Shown here: positions 10,484-18,282 of the stretch, in pieces
How the letters are laid out: each line of letters starts with the position of its first letter
Numbering within the stretch: the first letter of the stretch is position 1
The notes under the pieces: generated by a model
The model's input: the letters and a program-made list of their open reading frames with translations, nothing else
The model's database searches: none
Told to the model about the DNA's origin: nothing
Translations under genes and position numbers: made by a program
Source of the DNA: Corynebacterium timonense
Lineage (GTDB): Bacteria > Actinomycetota > Actinomycetes > Mycobacteriales > Mycobacteriaceae
DNA length: 64,000 nucleotides
Direction of reading: 5' to 3'
Assembly: GCF_900105305.1 (NCBI RefSeq)
Contig: NZ_LT629765.1
Location: 434,001-498,000, forward strand

Positions 10484-10729
10484 CTAGTCTTCGTCGGGCT
10501 CTAAAATCTGATCCTGGCCCGCGCCGCGCTTGAGGTCCTTCACCTCGCGCATGCGCGGCTCGGGGTCGAGTTTGTTGGCGATGGCTTTGCGCCCGGAGCG
10601 CACAACTTGCTGGGTGACGGGGGAATTGACCACGGCGCGGGTGGCGTCGACGATCTGGTGGTAGCGCTTCCTACCCGCCTTCGTGCCGAACACGTACCCG
10701 GCGGCTGCGCCGACAACGAACTGAATCAT
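10484..10729 (-). CDS. Small YtxH-like membrane-associated protein
   Basis: This 81-residue protein has the glycine-rich N-terminal segment FVVGAAAGYVFGTKAGRKRY, a pattern seen in YtxH-domain proteins. A helical, charged tail ending in acidic residues follows. The hydrophobic stretch (about 3-15) is short for a full membrane span. Convergent with ppx across an 11-bp gap. Function unknown; conserved small proteins of this kind occur at this place in other corynebacteria as far as I recall. Confidence 0.65.
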   Translation of the reverse strand: MIQFVVGAAAGYVFGTKAGRKRYHQIVDATRAVVNSPVTQQVVRSGRKAIANKLDPEPRMREVKDLKRGAGQDQILEPDED

Positions 10730-10781
10730 GCGGACAATACTACCTAACGCCGCACGATACGGCCTCGCGGACAGTGTGGAG

Positions 10782-10855
10782 TGGGGCCAGCGGGGCTCGA
10801 ACCCGCGACCAGCGGATTATGAGTCCGCGGCTCTAACCGACTGAGCTATAGCCCC
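10782..10855 (-). tRNA. tRNA with CAT anticodon (elongator Met or Ile2)
   Basis: Read on the minus strand the gene folds fully: acceptor GGGGCTA/TGGCCCC, D-arm with TAGCTCAG, anticodon stem GCGGA/TCCGC around CTCATAA, and T-arm with GGTTCGAGC. Discriminator base is A and no CCA is encoded. The CAT anticodon fits elongator methionine tRNA or the lysidine-modified isoleucine-2 tRNA. The absence of initiator features excludes fMet. I cannot choose between the two by eye. Confidence 0.88.
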
Positions 10856-10965
10856 CAATCAAAGCAAGCCGATTCTAGCGCGTGCGCGCGGCGGCGAGGA
10901 AACTGGGGCGGGAATCCTTCAGTCACGCGCCTAAACCACGTCAAAAATGCTGGTGAACCGACGAT

Positions 10966-10995
10966 TTGGAGGTTGGTAGATAGCCTCGCTATAGT
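10966..10995 (+). promoter_or_regulatory. Promoter of the tRNA-Asn gene
   Basis: TTGGAG at 10966-10971 and TATAGT at 10990-10995 are separated by 18 bases and lie 33 bases before the tRNA. This is a good sigma-A-type match. Confidence 0.6.
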
Positions 10996-11028
10996 TACTC
11001 AACGTTGCAAGGGATTGCTTCACGACAT

Positions 11029-11101
11029 TCCTCCATAGCTCAGTTGGCAGAGCATTCGACTGTTAATCGAAGGGTCACTGGTTCGAGCCCAGTTGGAGGA
11101 G
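11029..11101 (+). tRNA. tRNA-Asn (GTT)
   Basis: The 73-base cloverleaf has acceptor TCCTCCA/TGGAGGA, D-arm TAGCTCAGTTGGCAGAGC, anticodon stem TTCGA/TCGAA around CTGTTAA and T-arm with GGTTCGAGC. The GTT anticodon reads asparagine codons. No CCA is encoded. The remodelled region up to about 16 kb begins just after it. Confidence 0.95.
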
Positions 11102-11107
11102 CCGCCT

Positions 11108-11138
11108 GAAACCCCGCTTCGGTCAGAAGCGGGGTTTC
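11108..11138 (+). terminator. tRNA-Asn terminator
   Basis: GAAACCCCGCTTC (11108-11120) and GAAGCGGGGTTTC (11126-11138) pair perfectly around a five-base loop, seven bases after the tRNA. Confidence 0.8.
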
Positions 11139-11222
11139 GTGCTTGAACGGGTTTGCTTGTTTTGGTGGTCCTCTGAGGCTGATCGGGTCTTTTGAGCGCT
11201 GATTGTTAGATGTAATCGGTGA

Positions 11223-12032
11223 CGATGGCGTTGTTTTGTTGGCGCGCCGGCTACGGTGACCGTCGCGCTCGTCGCGGCGGTTCTGACTGGGTCCGAACAG
11301 CTGCGCTCCCACTTCGTTGGCGTGGCCAGTAAGCAGGGGCTTATCGACGCCACCGTGACCTCCCTCACCGGCGCCATCGACCCCGCCCTCGCCGACGCGC
11401 TGGCCGCGGCCCCGGGCGTCGCGGTGAGCGAGTTGCCACCGCGCGTGCCGGAGGGCTTCGCCGTCGACCCCGGCTCGCCGGTGTTGCGGCGGGGCGTTCA
11501 GGCGGGCGTCGTCAGCCTGGCGAAGGGCTCCACTCTGGACACCGAGCTGCCCACGGTGAAAACCTCGAACCTGGTCAGCGTCGTCGACCCCGCGCTCGTC
11601 GCCGACGCCGTCGACGCCGCGCCGCGCCCCACGGTCATGCTGCGGATGGAGGGCGCGCCGGTGCAGGACCCGGCCGTGCTCGACGGGGTGCGAGCCGCGG
11701 CGGCCGCCGCCGACGTGCCGGTGGCGATGACCGAGCCCTTCAGCCGTCGCGCCGACACCGTGGCCATGGTGGAGCGGCTGCTCGCGAACACCCGGATGAT
11801 GAGCCTCGTCGCGCTGGTCATCGCGCTGGTGGGCATCGCCAACACCGTCTTCCTGTCCTGGCGAGAGCGCCGCCGAGACCGCGCGTTGCTGAACACGCTC
11901 GGGTTGACGCCCCTGGGGAGCGCGGTTGTGATGGCAGTTGAGCTGCTGCTGCTGGCCGTGCCGGCGGCGGGCGTCGGGTGGCTCGTGGGGGAGTGGGCCG
12001 GTGGGTTTATTGTCGGGGTTGCGGTGGGGTGA
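11223..12032 (+). pseudogene. Remnant of an FtsX-type ABC transporter permease
   Basis: The open frame begins after an in-frame TGA at 11220, and the first possible start is GTG 11256 (258 codons). It encodes only the last third of a MacB/FtsX-type permease: an extracellular domain, then the membrane helix MMSLVALVIALVGIANTVFLSW. The hallmark SWRERRRDRALLNTLGLT and a last helix pair, ending in GGFIVGVAVG, complete it. Full-length permeases have about 800 residues with an N-terminal membrane segment, and no ATPase gene is adjacent. It is most simply a 5'-deleted gene left by a rearrangement near tRNA-Asn. Confidence 0.75.
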
Positions 12033-12069
12033 CGGGTTGACGGGCGTCCTGTTGTGGCGAAAAGCCTAT

Positions 12070-12270
12070 CTACACCGCCGAGAAATAGCGCGAATGAGAC
12101 TTTCGCAGGTGCCTTTCGCTCTCGCTGGCGACGGCGACGATTTCAGTGTCGGGGTCGTCATTCTCACGGTCGAGGCGGAGGCGCTCCGAAGTAGCTTTCC
12201 GGAACGAGTCGAAGGCAGTAACTTTGACGGTGCCGGTGCGACGCTGGTACTTGATCAAATAGGAGGTCAT
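12070..12270 (-). CDS. 66-residue protein coupled to the alarmone synthetase (candidate antitoxin)
   Basis: A small protein opening with MTSYLIKYQRRTGTVKV, followed by a basic/acidic helical stretch (SFRKATSERLRLDRENDDPD) and the segment TEIVAVASESERHLRKSHSRYF. It starts only eight bases after the stop of the RelA/SpoT-domain gene, with its ribosome site (AGGAAAGG) inside the end of that gene, so the two are translationally coupled. I do not recognise the family. Placement and size resemble neutralising partners in toxSAS modules, where a tiny gene flanks a toxic small alarmone synthetase. That role is an inference. Confidence 0.6.
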   Translation of the reverse strand: MTSYLIKYQRRTGTVKVTAFDSFRKATSERLRLDRENDDPDTEIVAVASESERHLRKSHSRYFSAV

Positions 12271-12278
12271 TTTATTGC

Positions 12279-13106
12279 CTACCTTTCCTGACTGATCCTC
12301 AAACGAGCTTGTCTTAACTCCGTATGCAGTGTACCCAGATTGTTACTCACGGTTGACTTCATTAGCTCAATTTCGTCGAAAGACGTGCCCGAAGCTAGAT
12401 CGGCCGCAGTTTCGAATCGGTTGATCAGCGAAGACAGGGCGTGGAGCGATTGGATCACGTGTTCAGCCCCAGAAGGAACGGTTGCGCCCTCATGGAGGTA
12501 TCGGATGTCCCTTCCGTAGATGTCCGCCGCTTCTTCGTACAGGTTGGCCCATTGTGATTGCAATGCCGTGCGAATTTGCATCTCTGCCCGCCCGGCAGCA
12601 GCCCTTATATGGAGGTGGATTGCTCGGTATCCAGAATGCGGAGAGGTGCGCAGGTCCCGGATATCAACACGACTGGCACCCGCGTTGGAAAACTCTTGGA
12701 CAAATATTTCGGCGATTTTTGTTTGTTGGCTTAGGCTCACATCGCAGTCGAAGCGCAGGCCTGCGACATCTTGGATGTTAAGGAGCGGTGTGGTCTCCAT
12801 CCGCACCAATTTTTGACGAAGCGTATCGGTTGTCTTGACGCGGGCGGTCAAAAGATAATTCTGAGTGTCAGGTGCAACCCCCTGCGCCGTTCCGGGAGTC
12901 AATGGAAGGATAAGGCTCTTTATCGTCTGATGCGCAAGCTGTAGTAGCTGGTCCAAGTACTCCGAATTGTACTCGAGGAACGATTCGATAAGATCGAGGT
13001 CACAATCGCCGCCGTCGCGCCAATTCTTTCCCTGCCTATTGACCGCATTTTTGGAAAATGGGGGACGCGCTTCTAGGAAGTGGCTGTTTAGCTCGGGACT
13101 GTCCAT
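12279..13106 (-). CDS. Small alarmone synthetase-type RelA/SpoT-domain protein (candidate toxSAS)
   Basis: This 275-residue protein has a single RelA/SpoT nucleotidyltransferase domain and no hydrolase, TGS or ACT domain. Synthetase landmarks are intact: ATP-binding R89, K91 and K99 in RVKTTDTLRQK; D113 in IQDVAGLRF; Y160 and H164 in HSGYRAIHL; E175, Q177 and R179 in AEMQIRTALQSQWA. It should transfer pyrophosphate from ATP either to guanosine nucleotides or, as in some toxic members, to adenosine nucleotides or the tRNA 3' end. The second ATG (13106) has GAGG six bases upstream; ATG 13109 is too close. The DNA is visibly AT-richer than its neighbours. Lack of a hydrolase domain means a partner or separate hydrolase must limit it. 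Confidence 0.82.
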   Translation of the reverse strand: MDSPELNSHFLEARPPFSKNAVNRQGKNWRDGGDCDLDLIESFLEYNSEYLDQLLQLAHQTIKSLILPLTPGTAQGVAPDTQNYLLTARVKTTDTLRQKLVRMETTPLLNIQDVAGLRFDCDVSLSQQTKIAEIFVQEFSNAGASRVDIRDLRTSPHSGYRAIHLHIRAAAGRAEMQIRTALQSQWANLYEEAADIYGRDIRYLHEGATVPSGAEHVIQSLHALSSLINRFETAADLASGTSFDEIELMKSTVSNNLGTLHTELRQARLRISQER

Positions 13107-13300
13107 CATTTGCCTCGAAAAGTCTGCTTGTTCGGGGAGGAAGTTTTCGGAAGCGTTTTTCTGCTGTGCTTCTCACACTAATGCAAGCCGCACGGTGCCT
13201 CGTTCGATCTTCCTCGAAGAGTTGAGCGGCTGCCATACAGAGGCGGCTGCGGCTCGCGGGGCATCCTGTCGGGGCGACCACGCGCTTCGCTACCGCAGCG

Positions 13301-13657
13301 CTAGAACCCCGGAAAGATCACCTGATTCGTAGAACCGGCCTTGACCAGGGCGAGCTTCCTCGTGTCGAAGACGTAGACGTCGCCACCCGGCGCTGCGAAG
13401 CCGACGGCCTGCCCGTACTGGCGCCCGGTCAGCGGCGGGAGGTTTTTCCCGCGGCCGTCGGCCCCTTCCAGCACTTGATTCCCACCCAGTTTCGCTCGAT
13501 GGCTACGGCTAGGGCGCTGGCTTCAGGCGGGGCGCATTCGGGCCGCGCAGCCCACGGAATTGTCATCGTTGTTGAAGGCGCTGTCGGCGTACGCGACGGG
13601 GGCGGATATCGCGGCCAATGAGACCAGGCTGGCAGAAAGTAGGGTGGTTTTTCGCAT
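13301..13657 (-). pseudogene. Decayed paralogue of the small secreted protein at 15724-16158
   Basis: The reading begins MRKTTLLSASLVSLAAISAPVAYADSAFNN, a signal peptide followed by the same DSAFNN/SHAFNN opening as the intact copy. An internal deletion and frameshift then lead to an early stop. In another frame the C-terminal block is still readable (GGDVYVFDTRKLALVKAG and IFPGF, ending at the TAG at 13301-13303), parallel to GGDIFVFDTKRLALVQAG and LFPGL of the intact gene. So this is a broken duplicate of a secreted protein of unknown function. Confidence 0.8.
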
Positions 13658-13787
13658 GGAGTGCTCCTGAATCATCGGTGTGAGCGTGTCTCTCCGCGAT
13701 GCTAGGACAGGCCGCGCGCAGTGTCGCGCCACCTACGAGCCAGGGGAACGGCCGGGCGGCCTCGTCCACCCACGTACCCTGGCCCCC

Positions 13788-14690
13788 ATGCGCATCCTCA
13801 CCCACGACGACGTCCATGCTGCATTGACCCCGGCGGAGGCGGTCGACGCCCTCCGCCAGGCGCTGCGCGACGGCTACGACCCCGCCACCGACCAACCGCG
13901 CACGAAGGTGCCGTTGCACCGCGGCGAGATGCAGCTCCTGCCGTCGACGCTCCCGCGCGTCAGCGGCGTGAAGATCCTCGCGGTCCAACCGGAGGATCAC
14001 GACCCAGCCCTGCCGCTCATCCAGGGCCAGTACCTGCTCATTGACGGCACCACGCTCACGCCGCTTTCGCTTCTTGACGGCACCGCCCTGACCACCCTGC
14101 GCACCCCCGCCGTCTCCCTCGCTGGGGTCACGGACTTCCTCCCGGGCGCCGTCTCGCCGCTCAAGGTGGTCATCATCGGCACCGGTGCGCAGGGGCGCGG
14201 GCACGCAGTGGCGGTGGAGTCTGTGGTGGGGGCTGAGGGGGCGTCGATAAGCTTTGTCAGCCGCACGGAAGCGGACCTCGGGCACCCCTGGCTGCGGGCG
14301 GGCTCGGCGGAGGCGGCTGCGGCGCTCAAGGCTGCGGACCTCGTCGTCTGCGCGACCACCGCGACCTCACTGATCCTTGCGCGTGACGACGTCCGCCCCG
14401 ACGCCATCATCATCGCCGTCGGCTCCCACACCACCGACGCCCGCGAGCTCGCCTCCGACCTGATGGGCGCGGCGCACGTGATCGTCGAGGACGTGGACGC
14501 GGCGCTGCGTGAAGCGGGCGACGTCACCCTCGCCATCGGCGAGGGCGCGCTGGCTGCCTCCGACCTGATCCCCATGAAGGATGTGGTCACGGGCGCCGTT
14601 GAGCTCGGACGAGACCGGCCGATCGTGTTCAAGACCGTCGGCATGCCCTGGGAGGACCTAGTGGTGGCGGACGCGGTGTATCGCGCCTGA
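13788..14690 (+). CDS. Ornithine cyclodeaminase / mu-crystallin family protein
   Basis: This is a 300-residue member of the ornithine cyclodeaminase/mu-crystallin superfamily. It has the N-terminal substrate domain (PRTKVPLHRGEMQLLPS, GVKILAV with the conserved lysine), then a Rossmann NAD(P) domain with VVIIGTGAQGRGHA (about 125-138). ADLVVCATTATS and AIGSHTTDARELA-type segments follow (here IIAVGSHTTDARELASDL). Family members convert ornithine to proline or reduce cyclic imines and keto-acid imines. The substrate cannot be assigned. ATG 13788 is the start that gives the family's RILTHDDV opening. It stands alone between the two secreted-protein copies, transcribed opposite to both. Confidence 0.85.
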   Translation: MRILTHDDVHAALTPAEAVDALRQALRDGYDPATDQPRTKVPLHRGEMQLLPSTLPRVSGVKILAVQPEDHDPALPLIQGQYLLIDGTTLTPLSLLDGTALTTLRTPAVSLAGVTDFLPGAVSPLKVVIIGTGAQGRGHAVAVESVVGAEGASISFVSRTEADLGHPWLRAGSAEAAAALKAADLVVCATTATSLILARDDVRPDAIIIAVGSHTTDARELASDLMGAAHVIVEDVDAALREAGDVTLAIGEGALAASDLIPMKDVVTGAVELGRDRPIVFKTVGMPWEDLVVADAVYRA

Positions 14691-14775
14691 GAAACTTTCC
14701 GAACCCCCTTGTCGCACCCCTGGAGGGTGCGGTAAATTTCAGGGGCTACTCCCAGCCGCGCCGAGAAGAGGACCG

Positions 14776-15360
14776 ATGACCAGCCAGCCGTTCCCGCCCG
14801 TTCCCCAGGAGTCGAACGAGCCCAACACTTTCCCGCCATCGGCGGGCGGCAGCTCGCGGGTGAACTTCGGTACGGAAAATCACTCCTACGTGGTGAACAA
14901 CTACTACGCGGCTCCCCAGCCCTCCGCGATCCCGCCGCTGCAACCGCAGGTGTGGGCCGTGCCGCCGGTGGAGCGTGACTACAAAGGGCGCACGCGCGCG
15001 GCGGTGCGCAAGCGCCGGACGTGGGCTTGGGTGGGCCTGATCATCGGCGGGATGGTCATTTTCGGTTCGATCGTTGACTTTCGCGGAGTGCTGGAGACTC
15101 TCAGCGGACTCATGATCGGCGCCGCGATGGTCGTGCCGGGGGCGTGGTGGCTGCGCTGCGAGCGCCAGGATCGGCGGGCGCTCGCGGAGTGGGAGGAGCG
15201 CGTGGCGCGCAACCGGGAGCTCAAGCAGATGCTCGGCGGCGAGTATGACGCTGTCGTGCGCGGGATGGGCGAGGACCGTCGCCCGGCGCCGATGGACCGC
15301 AAGTGGCCGATCGTAGCCGCGCTCGCGGTGGCCCTGCTCATCGTCGGCGGGCTTGTGTAG
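14776..15360 (+). CDS. Small membrane protein with Pro-rich N-terminal tail
   Basis: This 194-residue protein has a ~75-residue low-complexity N-terminal region rich in Pro, Ser and Asn, a basic stretch (KGRTRAAVRKRR), then two close membrane helices (about 83-99 WAWVGLIIGGMVIFGS and 108-124 LSGLMIGAAMVVPGAWW). A charged cytoplasmic segment follows (RQDRRALAEWEERVARNRELKQ), with a final membrane helix at the C terminus (VAALAVALLIVGGLV). No catalytic motif. It resembles actinobacterial SHOCT/DUF-type small membrane proteins, but I cannot name a family. The reading frame has good third-position GC and ATG 14776 is preceded by AGAGGA. Confidence 0.6.
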   Translation: MTSQPFPPVPQESNEPNTFPPSAGGSSRVNFGTENHSYVVNNYYAAPQPSAIPPLQPQVWAVPPVERDYKGRTRAAVRKRRTWAWVGLIIGGMVIFGSIVDFRGVLETLSGLMIGAAMVVPGAWWLRCERQDRRALAEWEERVARNRELKQMLGGEYDAVVRGMGEDRRPAPMDRKWPIVAALAVALLIVGGLV

Positions 15361-15621
15361 GCTGCACGCAGCAGCGACGGGCAGTGTGCCGGAGCGGGAC
15401 ACCGGTGGGCCCCCGCTGAAAATGGAGGAGCCGCTTTCCCGGAACCGGCAACAGTGTTTGAACTCGGCGTGAGGGCGGCCGGCGGCGGCCGTCGAGGATC
15501 TCGAGGAGAGGGCGACGTCCGGCGGCCTTCGCAGTATCCTCATTCTCCTCGGCGGGGGCGCCGTGAGTGTCGAGGAGTCGGCTGGGCCCGTTAGCGTGGC
15601 GGGTGGATTACATGCAGACCG

Positions 15622-15654
15622 GGTTGGTATAAAACGCTTGGCCTTATACCAACC
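15622..15654. repeat. 11-bp inverted repeat in the 15361-15723 gap
   Basis: GGTTGGTATAA (15622-15632) and TTATACCAACC (15644-15654) are perfect inverted repeats around an 11-base loop. It sits 68 bases beyond the stop of the small secreted protein gene, in a 363-base stretch with no supportable gene. It could be a terminator for that gene or an operator; there is no T-run on the minus strand beyond the AT-rich arm. Confidence 0.5.
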
Positions 15655-15723
15655 GGTTGATGCCCGCTGACCAGGAACAGGGCTGGTCATCAGGCACGTA
15701 TTCTGCTACCGGGCCCTCGATTT

Positions 15724-16158
15724 CTAGAACAGGTTGCCCGACAGGCCCGGGAAGAGCACCTTGTTGGTGGCCCCCGCCTGGACGAGCGCGAGGCGCTTGG
15801 TGTCAAAGACGAAAATGTCACCGCCCGGGGCGGCGAAGACGACGATCTGGCCGTACTGGCGGACCGTGAACGGGCGGAGGTTCTCGGGGACGCCCTGCTG
15901 GCCCTGGTTCCAGCACTTCGCGCCGATGAAGTCGCGGGAGATGGTCACGGCGGGTTCGTTGGCGCCGGGTGGGGTGCATTCGGGCTGGGCGGCCCGTGCG
16001 CGCTCGTTGACACAGATGGTCACGCCGTCCTCGACGGTGTAGTGCTCGCAGCGCACCGAGGCGTCCTGGTTGTTGAAGGCGTGGCTGGCGTGGGCGGCAG
16101 GCGCGGCCGCCGCGGCGGCAGCGAGAAGGGTGGCGGGGATGACGGTGGATCGGCGCAT
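15724..16158 (-). CDS. Small secreted protein of unknown function (intact copy)
   Basis: This 144-residue protein has a clear Sec signal peptide (MRRSTVIPATLLAAAAAAAP, probable cleavage after AHA near residue 24). The mature part begins SHAFNNQDASVRCEHYTV and has cysteines at RCEHY, ICVNE, PECTP and AKCWNQ, so two disulfides are possible. A C-terminal block carries APGGDIFVFDTKRLALVQAG. No enzyme motif is visible. A degraded relative lies at 13301-13657 in the same orientation, so a tandem duplication with later decay is likely. Conserved in corynebacteria is a guess. Confidence 0.7.
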   Translation of the reverse strand: MRRSTVIPATLLAAAAAAAPAAHASHAFNNQDASVRCEHYTVEDGVTICVNERARAAQPECTPPGANEPAVTISRDFIGAKCWNQGQQGVPENLRPFTVRQYGQIVVFAAPGGDIFVFDTKRLALVQAGATNKVLFPGLSGNLF

Positions 16159-16395
16159 GATGTCCTCCTGCGTAGACGTGGTGAGTCGGGTGCGCTGGCC
16201 AGTGTAATAAGTTGAGCGATGAATATGAGGAAACTATCAGTTAGTCGTTCCTTTTGGCGCGGCCGGTGGCGCGAACGGCCGCGAGCCGGCGCGACACGCG
16301 AGCTCGGAAACGTCAGGGGACACGTGCCGCGCTTAGGCGGAGCGAAACGGGGGCTGTGCCACCGAGTCACACAGAGGCGCACAGAGACGCGAAAA

Positions 16396-16453
16396 GGCGC
16401 ACGGGCGAGAACGCCCGGGGCGGGGAATGCCCGGATGTTCTCGCCCGCGCGCC
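16396..16453 (-). terminator. Long hairpin terminator of the AbgT gene
   Basis: Bases 16396-16418 and 16431-16453 pair over 23 positions with three mismatches. On the minus strand the hairpin is followed by CCTTTTCGCG, a short T-run, and begins 18 bases past the abgT-like stop. The rest of 16159-16471 has no gene I can support. Confidence 0.75.
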
Positions 16454-16471
16454 CTTTGGGGCGTCGCCAAG

Positions 16472-18079
16472 CTAGACCTCGTAATGCATGGGGGAGCCGG
16501 GCCCGAGCGGGATACCCAGGAAGTACCAGATGACAAAGAAGATGAACCAGCCGATGACCATGGTCAGCGAGTACGGCAGGGCGAGCGACATGAGGGTGCC
16601 CACGCCCGCCTTCTTGTAGTAGCGCTGCAGGAACGTCAGGGCCACAGCAAAGTAGGGCGACATCGGGGTGATGATGTTAGTGGGGGAGTCACCGATGCGG
16701 AAGAGCATCTGGGTGACCTCAGGGGCGATGCCGACGTACATCATCATGGGCACGACCACCGGCGCCATGAGCGCCCACTGGGCGGAGCCCGAGGTCAGGA
16801 ACAGGTTGATCAGCGCAACCATGAGTACGAAGCCGGCGAAGAGCAGGACAACCGGCAAGTCCCAACGCTGGAGAAGCTCCGAGCCGCGGATCGCAATCCA
16901 CGTGCCCAGGTTCGACCACTCGAACCAGGCAAGGAACTGGGAGACGGCGAAAAAGAGCACCAGCATGGGCAGCAGGGTCTTCAGGCCGGTCGCCATCATG
17001 TCCGGGATGTCGCCGGCGCTCGAGATCGTCTTGGTAATAAGGCCGTAGGTCAGGCCGCACAGGAAGAAGCCCAGCGCGATGGGCACAGCGATGTCCGTGA
17101 TCAGCGGGGACTCCATGAAGCCCTCCTCCGGCGTCGACAGCGGCGAGGCCGGGACGAACAAGAGCAGGAAGAACACCGCGAGGAAAGCGAGGAACACCAG
17201 GCCGGTGGCTTTGAGCGCCTTGGACTCGGTGGGGGAGAGCTCGAGCTGGTCGTCGTCGGCGTCGTCTGGGCTATCGCTCTCGGTGGCGTTGGAGAAGGAG
17301 AGCTCGTCTTCGTCGATCGCGTCGTGGTCGACGATCTGGCGGGCCTTCTTATCCACGAAGAACTCGGTGATCGCGGTGATCAGCAGAGACAAAACGATCG
17401 CCGAGGGGATGACGAAGAAGATGTTCGCCAGGGGGGAGACGGTGTATTCCTCGTCGACAAGCTGGGCGGCGGAGGTGGAGATGCCGGCGAGCAGCAGGTC
17501 CGTGATGTTGAGGATCAGGGAGGCGTTGAAGCCCGCCGAGCTGGCGGCGAAGGCGACCATCGCGCCGACGATGGGGGAGCGGCCGACGGCGTAAAAGGCC
17601 ATCGCACCCAGCGGGATGATGATGACGTAGATGGCGTCGGAGGCCACGGAGCCGGTCACGCCGGCCAGGGCGACCATGAAGGTGAGAATTTTCGGGCTGA
17701 CCTTTGCCACCATGGCGCGGACCAGCGCCGACAGCATCCCGGTTTGCTCGGCGACTGCGACGCCGAGCATGACGGAGAGGATGACGCCGAGCGGCGGGAA
17801 GGAGATGAAGTTCTCCACCGCGTCCGTCACCATGCGGGAGATGTTGTCGGCGGTGAGCAGGGATTCGACCTCGACGGTCTCGCCCGAGCTCGGGTCTTCA
17901 GCGGACATGCCGGCGAGCGAGCCGATCCAGGAAACGACCGCGACGACGGCCGCGAGGATGACGAAGAGCCAGAACGGGTTCGGTAGTTTGTTGCCGATCT
18001 TTTCAACGGCCCCGAGGAAACCCGTGGAGTTGTTCTGCTCCTCTGTGCTGTTCTCTTTCAGGGACGTAGATTTTGCCAT
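16472..18079 (-). CDS. AbgT-family transporter
   Basis: This 535-residue polytopic membrane protein has about eleven hydrophobic segments. Family landmarks are a first helix with GNKLPNPFWLFVILAAVVAVVSW, VTGSVASDAIYVIIIPLGA, the helix-break motif STGSAQWALMAPVVVPMM seen as LTSGSAQWALMAPVVVPMM, and RIGDSPTNIITPMSPYFAV. AbgT proteins import p-aminobenzoyl-glutamate or export sulfonamide drugs using the proton gradient. No AbgA/AbgB hydrolase gene is adjacent, so export or a different solute is possible. The ATG at 18079 starts a polar 20-residue head. The gene is alone, ended by the hairpin at 16396-16453. Confidence 0.92.
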   Translation of the reverse strand: MAKSTSLKENSTEEQNNSTGFLGAVEKIGNKLPNPFWLFVILAAVVAVVSWIGSLAGMSAEDPSSGETVEVESLLTADNISRMVTDAVENFISFPPLGVILSVMLGVAVAEQTGMLSALVRAMVAKVSPKILTFMVALAGVTGSVASDAIYVIIIPLGAMAFYAVGRSPIVGAMVAFAASSAGFNASLILNITDLLLAGISTSAAQLVDEEYTVSPLANIFFVIPSAIVLSLLITAITEFFVDKKARQIVDHDAIDEDELSFSNATESDSPDDADDDQLELSPTESKALKATGLVFLAFLAVFFLLLFVPASPLSTPEEGFMESPLITDIAVPIALGFFLCGLTYGLITKTISSAGDIPDMMATGLKTLLPMLVLFFAVSQFLAWFEWSNLGTWIAIRGSELLQRWDLPVVLLFAGFVLMVALINLFLTSGSAQWALMAPVVVPMMMYVGIAPEVTQMLFRIGDSPTNIITPMSPYFAVALTFLQRYYKKAGVGTLMSLALPYSLTMVIGWFIFFVIWYFLGIPLGPGSPMHYEV

Positions 18080-18282
18080 GGGTGTGCTTCCTGGTCGGGG
18101 TCAACGGGGCAAGCGCGGCCGCGGCGCGCGTTTGTTGCCCTCCACACTAAATGCCCGCGCGCGGAAAGTGTGACACCGGGCACCTTTTGGGGGCTGGGTA
18201 GTAAAGAAACGCTAGCGCAGCCGTAACATGTGCTGCTGAAAACCTGTAAGGCACCGTATTTCAGCGACCCCTAGGAGACCCC

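Noticed and set aside
11029..11101. tRNA-Asn as the attachment site of an integrated element
   Set aside because: No integrase gene and no downstream copy of the tRNA end could be seen, so I report only a remodelled region.
14746..15690. A 314-codon minus-strand frame covering the gap 15361-15690
   Set aside because: It is antisense to the small membrane protein, has no motif and is Pro/Arg-rich, typical of a shadow frame.
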